A stretch of 64,000 nt of DNA from Anniella stebbinsi (Eukaryota; Chordata; Lepidosauria; Squamata; Anniellidae). The stretch is taken from the NCBI GenBank assembly GCA_029215795.1, contig JARDYH010000007.1:95247263-95311262 (forward strand), given 5' to 3'. The notes beneath the pieces were generated by a model, which was not told the DNA's origin, did no database searches, and worked only from the letters and a program-made list of their open reading frames with translations. Below are positions 12,478 through 22,800 of the stretch, one piece after another; position 1 is the first letter of the stretch; each line of letters opens with the position of its first letter. The translations under genes and the position numbers were made by a program.

Positions 12478-15400
12478 CTGCATCGTTCAGACCAAGGAAA
12501 CGCGTGAGTGAGAGGCAGCATCCTCAGGCCTGGAGTTCGTGTTTGCTGTTCACTTACATCCAGGCCTAGGACATTAGGCACACATGTGTAGAAACAAAGC
12601 GCGGCCAGCGAATTCAATATGCCCAATGCATGTATGATAGGACACTGGTGTAGCGCAGCTTAAGCTACGCGGGTTGTAGGGGCCGGTTGCTGAGATGTTA
12701 CACAAAAGCACATCCTTCAAATGCATCTGTAGGAAACGAGGATTAACTGTCAGGTAAACCTTGAACCAACTGTCCCATACTATGTAGTGGAAGTCTGAAC
12801 TAACTCAATAAAACAAAAGCTAGGGAACAACAGGTGACAATGCTTTCTGGCTGGCAGAAAATCAAAATCACCCTCCATGTCTAATTTCCACCACAAAAGG
12901 AGCAATGTTATGGCCCCTAGTGTGGGGTTACACTCCCCCTGAAAGGCTGTGTCCGCAGCTTGGGGGTGCTCCTGGATCCGTTGCTCCAAATGACAGCTCA
13001 GATAGATGCAACTGCCAGGAGTGCCTACTATCAGCTTCGGCTGATACGACAGCTGTGCCCCTTCCTAGAGTTGGAAGACCTAAAGACGGTAGTGCACACG
13101 CTGGTAACTTCGAGGCTTGACTTCTGCAATGCGCTGTACATAGGGCTACCTCTGTGCCTAGTCCAGAAACTTCAACTAGTTCAAAATATGGCAACCAGGT
13201 TGGTCACTGGTACATCTAGGGGTGACCACATTACACCAGTCTTAAAATCACTCCACTGGCTGCCAATCAGTTTCCAGGCGAAGTACAAAGTGTTGGTTAT
13301 TTACCTTTAAAGCCCTACATGGTTTGGGTCCAGGTTACCTACGGGATCGCCTTCTCCCATACAATCCGCCCCACATGCTCAGGTCCTCTGGGAAGAATTT
13401 ACTACAGTCAACAAGAACTAGAGTGACAACCGTTACCCAGAGGACCTTCTCTTCTGCGGCTCCCAGATTGTAGAATGACCTGCCAGGAGAGATTCGCCAT
13501 CTCACCAGTCTTCAGGAATTTAAAAGATCTATAAAGACTGATCTCTTCCGGCAGGCCTACCCAGATGAATTTTAAAGTGTTTTATTGGTATTTCAATGAT
13601 GTATTGGTTTTATGTGTTTTAATCAGTTTTGTATTTTATGTTTGATGCTGTTCCCCGCCTCGATCCATTGGGAGAGGCGGGTAATAAATAAATATATTAT
13701 TATTATTATTATTATTAGGATTGGTCAGAGCCCCCCTCCCCCACCAAGATCAGAGACAGCACTCCGACCTCGGAAGGGGCAATTGGAGATCCCCACCCCC
13801 ACCCAGCACGGAAAGACCGCACCAGGTGCTCTCTGTGGTTGGAAATGCAACATTAGAGATGGGGGGAAAGGGGACTTTTCAGCGGTTAGGAGATTGGAGA
13901 GGCAAGGATACGAGCTATCCTGGGGTCTCTCCAGCTTCCTTCCCTCACCCTCTGAAGCAAAAAATGCATGATGGAGAGGTGAAGATGGTCCCTGTTGCTC
14001 CTGCATAGGATCGTAAGCCTCCGAGTTTGGGGGCTTTGAGGGCGCAATCAGAAGGCCTCTGTCCTTAGGTGTGTGGCTCCTTTCATCATGAACTGCTCTG
14101 TTCTGCTCATTTCACCCACCACATATATTCCAATTTCCTTTGTAACGTGACAAAGGATTTTGTAATGCCACAGCTGGTGGTGAAAGACAACTGCTCTGTT
14201 GAAACAAAGCATGCATCCTGTAATGCACTGGAAAGGCTGTTATTTGTGGTGTTGCAAAATCAAGAACAATCCTATCTGTTCCACTTTGCAATGGAAGCAT
14301 GTCAGTTGCAGGATTTGAGCAAACTCTTCCCTGCGGTTTGTATTCAACTTTGCTGGAAATAACAAGCGGTTTCACAGGATTGTTCTGAATATGAATAAGT
14401 TATGTATTGATAAAAAAACATTCACCAGCACCTAGTCTTGCCAGCAGGACTATACATACTTGCATGTGGAGGGGAGGGATGGAAAGAGATTGTGGCCTAC
14501 TGCTAAATGTAGCCACTGTCATTCCTCTCCAAGCTCTGAAATAGTTTATAGAATGCAGCAGGGAGACAAGAGGGTGAGTGTAATTCAGAGTGTTTTCATC
14601 TCTTATTTGGTGCTGCCTCTTCTCTGCTACCCACCCAAATTATTTCAGGTAGCTCAGAGACAGGGAATGGCCAAAGTTGGCAATTTACAGTCCAAGTGGC
14701 ACTCTGTAGCAGATGCCATTTGGCTCAGAAACTGCATATCGCCATTGTATAGGACTTGGAAGATTTAACAAGGTGTGCGGAAATAGTTTCTTGATATACA
14801 CCTCATCTGTTTCTTTCATTATCTTGAATCTTGCTATGCAGAGTAAGATCATATCTGCTGGGGGAATATATTACAGAGCACCACAAAGCATGAAGCATTA
14901 ACATGTTACCGGAATGCCATAGGAGAGCCGCATGTGAGTCCGTAATGCTGTCATGCCACCAGGCACCATTCCAAGGAAACAATGCTCTCCATATTTGCGT
15001 GACACGTAGCAGCTCAGGATTGGTGGGCAGCAAAGTCCAACACAGCCTGGCAAACAAACCACACACACACACACACATAAGCAGACACAGCAGGGAAAGT
15101 AACTGGTAAAAACTACAGTGCCAAAAGTCTCTTGTCTATTTTGCTGCAACAAACTAACAAAGCTACCCCTCCGGAAATAATTTAAGAGCTAGATTGCCCT
15201 GTCCAACTGGGTCCTAGAATATTATACATGCTAACTGATCATCCCTTGGACAGATCCATCATGGTTAAGATAGGAAGGGGGTAGGTGCGTATGTATACAT
15301 GTATACTAACTTTTGTTCACAAACATATCCCCACTGCTATTTCTTAAAAATTAAATGCAGAATATTTGCACTTTTAAAATGATTATAAAGGTGAAAGGAG

Positions 15401-16223
15401 AAATCTATTGATATTTAAGATTTTTATAACGTGAGTTTATGTATGAGAAAAGAACATCTCCTGCCCCCCCTGCAAACACAAAACAAAGAGAGCTACATAA
15501 AAATTGGCACCCATCACCTACGCGCACACTTTGCCTGGGATCCAAAGGCCCACACAGCTAGTTCTGCATATGTAAGGAGGCTTCGGCCTGGGTGTTTCTT
15601 GGGTAGCCCCTATCTCCATGCCACAGGGCAAACCCTTGTTGAAACAGAGATGCTCAAAAGTAGTGGGTGGGTGCTCAGCTGTTCAAAGAGGAAGGTAAGG
15701 CTCTGGGCATAAAGAAACTTTATATCTTGTCTGATAACAAACTTGTTTTCCGTATTTCCAACTACCTAAAGAATTCTCCCAAACACTAGACAGCATTCTG
15801 ATCCAAAACAGAATTCTCCTTTGCTTCCCATCACAAAGAGCCTAAAGGTGCAATTCTGCACATAAATCCTCTTGAAGAAAGCAAAGTTTAAATGGCCCAA
15901 ACAAGGACTACAGCTGTGCATTTCAACAGTTGCTTAGTCTTAAACACATGAACTTAGAAGCAACAAAGGAAATCCATTTAGGAGCGGAGTAGGTTTACAA
16001 GTCTCCGCCACAGATTTTCTCCATCCAGCCCTTCCATATATACATATACACACACACACACACACACACAGTTGCTCCCCACAGGGAAAATTTAGCCAGG
16101 TGTCTACTTACACATGGGGCAGTCTGATAAACAGTTGTACCTCCCAGTGCTCCAGCTGCCTTCTGATGACAGAGTGACAGGTGAGACTGTGCTAACTGGC
16201 TGGCAAGTCACTGGCTGGGACAT
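12097..16223 (-). CDS. Cornifelin/PLAC8-family cysteine-rich protein gene (3 coding exons)
   Basis: PLAC8-domain proteins are small cysteine-rich proteins; cornifelin is the member found in the cornified envelope of skin. Exons 16223-16112, 15046-14910 and 12477 onward join with matching phases. The start, MSQPVTCQP, resembles cornifelin MSYPVTSQP. The second exon carries CCPPILSCYVSRKYGEHC and GGMTALRTHMRLSYGIP, and the third carries CLCGWCELCRMAREVHTR. These match the ordered cysteine blocks, the R-x-x-Y-G-I-x-G segment and the C-terminal CxxCQMxRE-type block of the family, with Arg in place of the usual Gln. The domain spans roughly residues 30-108. Beyond it the frame stays open through GC-rich DNA to TAG at 12097 (209 codons in total). 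That Arg/Pro-rich tail is suspect, because family members normally stop just after the domain; a donor (GTACGG) after 12368 could instead splice it away. The gene starts only about 400 bases past the MRPS15 poly(A) signal. It could be a CNFN paralogue or another PLAC8-like gene, so no symbol is given. Confidence 0.82.
12915..13720 (+). mobile_element. L2-like LINE, 3' end
   Basis: Antisense in the last intron of the PLAC8-family gene. LVTSRLDFCNALYIGLPLC and TSRGDHITPVLKSLHWLPIS are the C-terminal L2 blocks. The 3' tail GTTCCCCGCCTCGATCC ends in an (ATT)n run at about 13697-13716. The same tail recurs at 26700 (plus) and 47505 (minus). Confidence 0.85.
14910..15046 (-). CDS. PLAC8-family gene, coding exon 2 (core of domain)
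   Basis: 137 nt between a TTTGCCAG acceptor behind a long (TG)n tract and donor GTAACA. The first two bases complete a Cys codon begun in exon 1. 45 codons follow with the cysteine-rich PLAC8 core, ending in SYGIP exactly where family members have their intron, before the G-[ST]-[IV]-C block. Confidence 0.88.
16050..16070. repeat. (CA)n microsatellite
   Basis: About 10 CA units just inside intron 1 of the PLAC8-family gene; another (CA)n at 15060-15076 forms the pyrimidine tract before its exon 2. Confidence 0.85.
16112..16223 (-). CDS. PLAC8-family gene, coding exon 1
   Basis: 112 nt from the ATG: 37 codons plus one base, then donor GTAAGT. It encodes a Ser/Thr/Val-rich leader and NCLSDCPM, the counterpart of the cornifelin segment ahead of the cysteine core. 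There is no signal peptide. Confidence 0.8.
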
Positions 16224-16621
16224 GGCTAGGGCTGAAACCACGGCCAGCTCAGAATGGCCTCCAGAAGGCAAATCCAAATGCAGTTGGCACTGACTTGCAA
16301 ACGGTAGAACAGTGGTTGCAACAGTCTTTAAAAGCTCTTCTATAAAGGAGAACTCCCTCTTTGGTTCCTTGCGGTATCCTGGTTAGGCCACATGTATTTG
16401 AGCAATGTGAAAACAACAAGGAGGGGGGCAGAGTACTGTAAGGCCTGGTGAGGTAGGCTTGGAAAAGCAGGCTTCTTAGTGTTGAAATGGCCTTCAGCAG
16501 CTAGTTTCTGGTTTATCAAACTGAACATTACAAGAGTTACTAAACTGACCCAGAGACCATGGTCTTTATGAGCACACAGACACACCCACACAGGGAGAGG
16601 GAATACTGATAGTTAAAAGAA

Positions 16622-16627
16622 TTTATT
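16622..16627 (-). terminator. MRPS15: MRPS15 poly(A) signal
   Basis: AATAAA on the minus strand, 64 bases past the MRPS15 stop codon. It gives a very short 3' UTR, usual for a mitoribosomal gene. The next gene's ATG (PLAC8-family) is only about 400 bases further on. Confidence 0.8.
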
Positions 16628-16690
16628 GGCTATTATCAGGATCTGTTGCTCAGAATGATCTGTAACCTCACAACGTAGGGCAGGTTCTGC

Positions 16691-16810
16691 TTATACTGGG
16701 GTCCCTTCATTTTGTAGCGCCTGCGCTTTTGCTGCTTCAGCTCTCTCTTGCCACTCTTGCTGCTGCTTCAGTCTCTCTGGGGCTTTCAGCTTCTGCACCT
16801 CTTGGAAGAC
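16691..16810 (-). CDS. MRPS15: MRPS15 coding exon 7 (C-terminus and stop)
   Basis: 120 nt including TAA. It starts [18 protein letters not shown], matching the human VFQETQKLK block, and continues as an Ala/Gln/Glu-rich helix to the stop. The acceptor is CACTTTAG. Confidence 0.93.
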   Translation of the reverse strand, partial: VFQEVQKLKAPERLKQQQEWQERAEAAKAQALQNEGTPV

Positions 16811-19800
16811 CTAAAGTGTTAATGGAGAAAAGGGATGGGAAAGCAGCAAATGGGACATTTAGCAGCACGAACATTTCCCAGGCTCCACCGGAGACAGCCT
16901 GTGCTTTCCCATGCTGCCCATGCGCCTGCATAGAGATGGCCATATGAGAGGGCCACGGGGACTGACCATGTTTACTTTCTATTTGAACAGCAACACAGGA
17001 GCACAAACTGCCATTGCCCTCCTGCTGTCCGTGCTGCTCAGGCTTCCATGCTCAGCCCCACCTAGGTTTAAAAAATAAAAGCTCCCTTGAGGAAGGCAGT
17101 GTGGGTGACCTATCCAGCAATTTAACCAAGCAATAATGCTGCAACAGAGTACAACAGTATTGTTTACTACTCCCCACCCCCAACGTATTTTAATATAGTG
17201 AACCGCTGAGAGATTTTACTATATTCAGCATTACATAAATGCCACAAATCAAATAGTAACAGTCACATTCACCATGTTCCTCATCCCAAAAAGAAATGAC
17301 TTTCCTACTTTGACAAAATGTCATATGAGGAAAACAAAGAAGGAGAAAGCAGAAGCAAAAGGCTCAGCCAGGTGTCTTTGGAGTCTTGTACCAGAGCCAG
17401 GCAGCAATGAAACAGGGAGGAGGCAATGGTGGGAGCTGGACAATTTTAGACCCTGGACTTAATGGTCTTATGGCCCTTGGTTATTACTTCAGCTGTGAAA
17501 CACACAATTGACATTCTTCTTCCCACACAGCCACCATTCCATGCTTTAAAACTGCATCTACATTTCTGCTCAGTTAGAATGATTGTCAGCCGATGTGAAA
17601 CAAAACACACCACACCACTCTGAGCACGTGCAGTTTTACAAGTTAAACTTACTTAAATCATAGCGTTGTCATGCCTACAGGAATAACATGGAATTTGCTT
17701 CTGCTGCCCCGATGCCTTCATCCTGCATTGCTCTCTGGGGGGCCCTGGCGCTAGACGCACCACTGGAAGAAGAGTGCTCTCCCACATGAGGGGCACTTCA
17801 GTCTGACTGGCATATTCCTGCCTATAGGAGAAAGTGGGAGGAGCAGCCCATCCAAGGATATCCCCTGCTGCAAGGAAATTACCATCTTGACTCCTAATGA
17901 ATGGTTTCCTCTATGTGTCATCACCAGGCCTGTTCCCCTTGGTGTGGGGGAAGGAGTTTCAGGCTGTCAATCAGAATCAGATTCTGAAGCTGAAGAAACA
18001 GGACTAGAAACGTCCCACCTTACACAGGAAGTGGGGGAGGTGATTCTCCCAGGCTCTTCACCCTCCAGGGATGAATCTTCACCAGACCTTATCAGTGAGA
18101 ACATTAACAACACACAGTCTGCGGGAACTCAGGAATCCTCTGAGGGGGTGGGGACTTCAGAGCTGACCAATCCCAGAGTACGCCATAGGTTCAAATAGGT
18201 GGAGCTAAAGGTAGGCAAGAGGCGATCAGCTCAGCTAGCCTCTTGCCAAAGGCTTCTTCAAAGAAATCCTTCTTGAAGTGAAAGGGACTCAGGGAAAAGA
18301 CCACTGCCTTTGTTGAAAGAACAATTGTCTCGCTTTGTTTAGCCAAGTGTTAGCCTAGAGGAAAGTTCCTACGTTTAAACTCTCTTGAGGTGCAAAGAGA
18401 TGTTTATTTACGGAATAAAGCTTTGAGGATTACTTGGCAGACCTCTTTATTGTCTCGCACTCCAGTGGGAGGGCTTGGAACCACGACACTATGTTTGTTC
18501 AGTTTTAACCTTCAGCTGTGATGGTCACAGGTCAGAAATGTAGTGCCAATAAACTGAATTGGTATTACATTGGTACAAATCCAACGTGTGAAAAATCAGA
18601 ATCTAAAATGCTCTTTTGGATTCCCTTTCTCAGGATATTACAACTAGGGATGTATGAGAAAATTGTTTAGTTTGCTTATGACAATAATTTACCCGTTTGT
18701 ACCTCATGAACTTCATCTGAGGTCAAATCTCTTACATTCCTGAGATTGCAGTGTTGTTCGGGTGGGGGGAATGCGTTCAAAAATGCAAATGCTAGAAAAA
18801 TACGCAAGAAAAAATGCATACTTTTTAAAAAGTGTGAACAAACATACTTTAATCAAGGGGAGAAGATTGTGTATGTATTTGGGTGCATACTTTTGAGTGC
18901 GCATCCAAATATGTACCCAAGAATGCACCAAAGTATACTCGTGAAGAAAAACAGCTCAAAATCTGACATGGACATGAGTCGGATCAAGCGTCAAGGTGGA
19001 ACTCCTAAGAACCCTGACAAGTTGAGTTATGTGATTCTCACATCCCAAGTCACAACTGCTGATGGATAGTAGTTTCTTCATCACTGAAAATCTGGGGGTC
19101 ACTGTTTACATAGACTCATAGAATAGTAGAGCTGGAAGGGGCCTATAAGGCTATCGAGTCCAACCCCCTGCTCAATGCAGGAATCCACCTTAAAGCATCC
19201 CTGAAAGAGGCTTCCCCTACAGGAAAACATCTTGCACACTACTAGCAATTCCTCCCCTACCTGCTCCTCCTTGGCACCTGCCTACCTAAATCACCTTCAA
19301 ATATTGCACAGGGTTTTCTTCAAACAGCCCTATTTCCCTGACCAAAGCCTTTTGCATGAGAGCACAAAGCATCACAGCCCAAGCAAAGTTCTCATTGACA
19401 TATGAGCTAAGGCTGCATACCCGGATGCACAAGGCCTTCTTGGCAATCCAGCGCTTGGTGGCTCTCCGGCGATACTGCGGGGGAGGGTCATACTTAATGT
19501 CCAGCTGCTTGCAGGTGTTCTCAAACACATCGTAACGTCTATTGCGCAAGTACTTCAGCAGCACCCTCCTTCGGTCTATGGCCATCAGCATACAGCGTTT
19601 GTTAACCTTGTCCTAGAGAAGGGTAGAAGCCTATGAATTGCAGTTATGGTAAACACAGGGCTGCCCGCTGATTAAAGCTCTCTTAATTAATCAATGGTCT
19701 GGCTATTAAGCTATTTACAAAATTTAATTACAGTCACACTTTGCAAAGCTTTAATTAAGGCAACTTTATGAACCAAGAGGGCAGCTACCAGTGACTCATT

Positions 19801-22800
19801 CATTCAGTCCATAAATCTCCATTTTGAGCCTGGGTCTAAAGTGCTGACCTCATGGTCACATCACCTGGCCACATTTTGGGACTTTTCAGTTTTTGTGTCA
19901 TTTTGGTTGGACTTAATAAAAACATTGCCCAACTGTGGATTCTTTTTCATGGAAAAGCACAACTATCTTTGTTTTTCATAATGAATCAAATTTAATGCTC
20001 ATCAATATTGTGCAAGATCCAATTTTAAAAGAAATGCTATCATTGCTTTAAATACAATCTCTGTAGTGGTTTCAGTCTGAGAAACAAATTATCTGCTCAT
20101 CATCCATGCAGTGTATGCTGCTTGTAAATAACTGCTGACTTTGGATACATCATTTGTAGTGCTACATGTAATAAAATGGAACATAAAAGGCGAAAGATTT
20201 ATAAGATCTGAAGCGAAACCAGAGATAGTCTTTCAAGAGACTGGTACAATAACAGGACAATGGGTTCATCCATCCCCTCATCTGGCTTTGCTAAATTTAT
20301 AAACAGGTTTAGATATCAACCTGCTAAGTAAAGAATTAGTGAGCCATCTATTGTTAGCAGCAAGATGGTTGATAGCCAAGTATTGGAAAGATGGTAAAGG
20401 GCTTAATATCGAAAACTGGTATCAGAGAGTTTGGCAGATAGCTCTCTTAGAGAAATTGACTAAAAAGTTAAGGCTCGCTCGAGGACAATTAGAATGCGAC
20501 AAGTCTGAAGGGGTATGGAGGAGATTCATTAAATACTGAAATAAAGCAGAACGTGGGAGAATGCTTCCGTTGGTATATACAGAACTATGGAGAGCATAGG
20601 ACTAAGGAAAGGAGGTTCCCTTATGAACCCGCCTGAAAGAAAACTTGGTCTGTAAATGGGTGATCCAGGTTTTAAGAGTGAGGAATAATGAAATAGTGTA
20701 TTATGAAAGTTAATGGATATCAATATTAAAACCAGGTGGAAACTGAAACTGTAATGGATTGTAAATGTAAGACTTGTTACGTGACTTACGTACCAGAATG
20801 AACGAACAAAAATTTTTTTTAAAGGAACATAAAACATAAATCACTTGCTTCAGAGAATATTACCTTGGGATGTTTATGCAGATGCTCCTGGAGCGTGCGG
20901 ATCTTGGCTGTCAAGTATGCAACTACAACGGCAAAAGGAAGCTGCTTTAGAAAGGCCAGAATCCAAGGGCTGCTTCCAAGGGTGCACTGTCTTATTCCTA
21001 CTTTAAAAACTGTGGACAGACAGGGCCAGCCAACAGCCAAAGAAACACCTTTGGGAGTGTTCAGTTTGCTGCAGGATGTGCTCTTACCATGCGAGGGTTG
21101 TGCACAACTAAAGGCAGTGTGCTGTTTTCTTTGGGCTGTATAGACAATTTAGGAATAGAGTGTAAGAAAAGACGGGGAACAGAGGGCCTCTTCATCAGCT
21201 CTGCTGAGAGACCGGCTCCATCTGACTCCTCCCTGAATTGTTTCTACTCCAGCAAGTTATTATAAGTTAATTAATTAATTAATTAATTAGATTTATACCT
21301 CACTTTTCCACCTAAGAATGACACTCAAGGCGGCTTACAAAAACAATTTAAAATAGATCAAAACAATAAAGCAAATTAAAACGTGATAAACATAATAATT
21401 GCAGAATAAAAACAGCACTCAACCCACAGGCCAAAATCCTTCTTGAATAAAGCGGTCTTTGCCTGCCATCAGAAGGACAGCAGAGAGGAGGAGTGAACCT
21501 AGCCTCCCTTGGGAGGGTGTTTCACAGCCTGGGAGCGGACACTGAAAAAGCCCTCTCTCACGTCACCACCAAACATTAGGCTGACCATATGAAAAGGAGG
21601 ACAGGGCTCCTGTAACTTTAACAGTTGTAGAGAAAAGGGAATTTCAGCCAGTGTCATTTGTATGCAATTAGTTCCTGGTGAAATTCTCTCTTCATCACAA
21701 CAGTTAAAGTTGCAGGGGCCCTGCCTTCTTTTGTATATGGTCACTCTAGTATAGTGTCTGCAACTTTAACTGTTGTGATGAAGAGGGAATTTCACCAGGA
21801 ACTAATTGCATACAAATGACACTGGCTGAAATTCCCTTTTCTCTACAACTGTTAGCCCTGTCCTCCTTTTCATATGGTCAGCCTACCAAACATGCCTTTG
21901 GTGAAGGAGGTCTCAAAAGAAGGGCCTCTCCAGAAGAGTTTAAGAATCAGGCAAGCTCATATAGGAGAAGGCGGAGTTTCAGGGAGCCTGGTCCTAAGCT
22001 GTATGCAGCTTTATAGGTCATAACCAGCACTTTGAATTCTGCTTGGAAACTAGACTGGTAGCTGGTAAAGCTACTTTATGAAGGGAGACGTATGCTCCCT
22101 CTAACTGGCCCCAGTCAACAGTCTGGCTGCAGCATTCTAGACCAGCTGAAGTTTCTGAACACTTTTTAAAGGCAGCCCCACGTAGAATATGTTAACAGTA
22201 GTCCAAATGGGATGTAACTAAGGCCATATCAAGAATTTCTTGGAGGGGCTACTTTTGGCAGAATTTGTCTCCCAACAGATATTGGGGTAATTGAAGTCCC
22301 CATTACTTCTCCATCACACTTCCTTGAAACATTGGTCATTTGCTGATCAAAAGTTTCATCCTCATCTTCTTGACTGGATGGTTGGAGTGGATTCAGACTA
22401 CCATATTCCTTTTATTCCTTGCCCCATTTATTTTAAAGAGTACTTTTTAAGAAATCTGCTCGGGTTTCTTTTCAACTCCATAAGTGTTTGCGAGCACTAA
22501 GGATCTGAATGTCAACATGTCAGGACAGTAGACAAAAACCATGCTTTTTAAACATCCCAGTTTTTAAGTGTACATTCATAAATGCACTGGGTAATTGCAC
22601 CCCAAGTTAATTTACATCAAATAATAGTACATATGTAAGAGCAACAACCGTGGGAGTGAAAAAGGTATGCCGGGGAACCAGATTGTGTAACTAAAGACGG
22701 AGGGCATTCCCCCAGATAATTAAGAGAATTTCTTTCTCTTTTTCACTCCCACGGTTGTTGCTCTTACATGGCGACTCAAAATAATACTACTGGATCTGAC

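Larger units (their letters stand above)
10970..12480. promoter_or_regulatory. CpG island at the OSCP1 5' end
   Basis: A GC- and CpG-dense stretch centred on the OSCP1 ATG at 11612, with a CCAAT box at 11746-11750 (NF-Y type, about 135 bases upstream of the OSCP1 start) and many GC boxes. It includes (GA)n at about 11914-11942 and poly-G/C runs. The last exon of the upstream PLAC8-family gene (12477 downward) lies inside the island, so transcripts of that gene should end within or just before the OSCP1 promoter. Many long open frames on both strands here are by-products of GC content and are not annotated. Confidence 0.8.

Noticed and set aside
11103..12626. Many long open frames on both strands around the OSCP1 start
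   Set aside because: They are GC-driven, overlap one another, and lack any family motif. Only the OSCP1 exon and the PLAC8-family terminal exon have homology and splice support.
17887..18198. 103-codon Glu/Ser-rich frame as a host exon
   Set aside because: It lies inside the solo LTR bounded by CTATG duplications.
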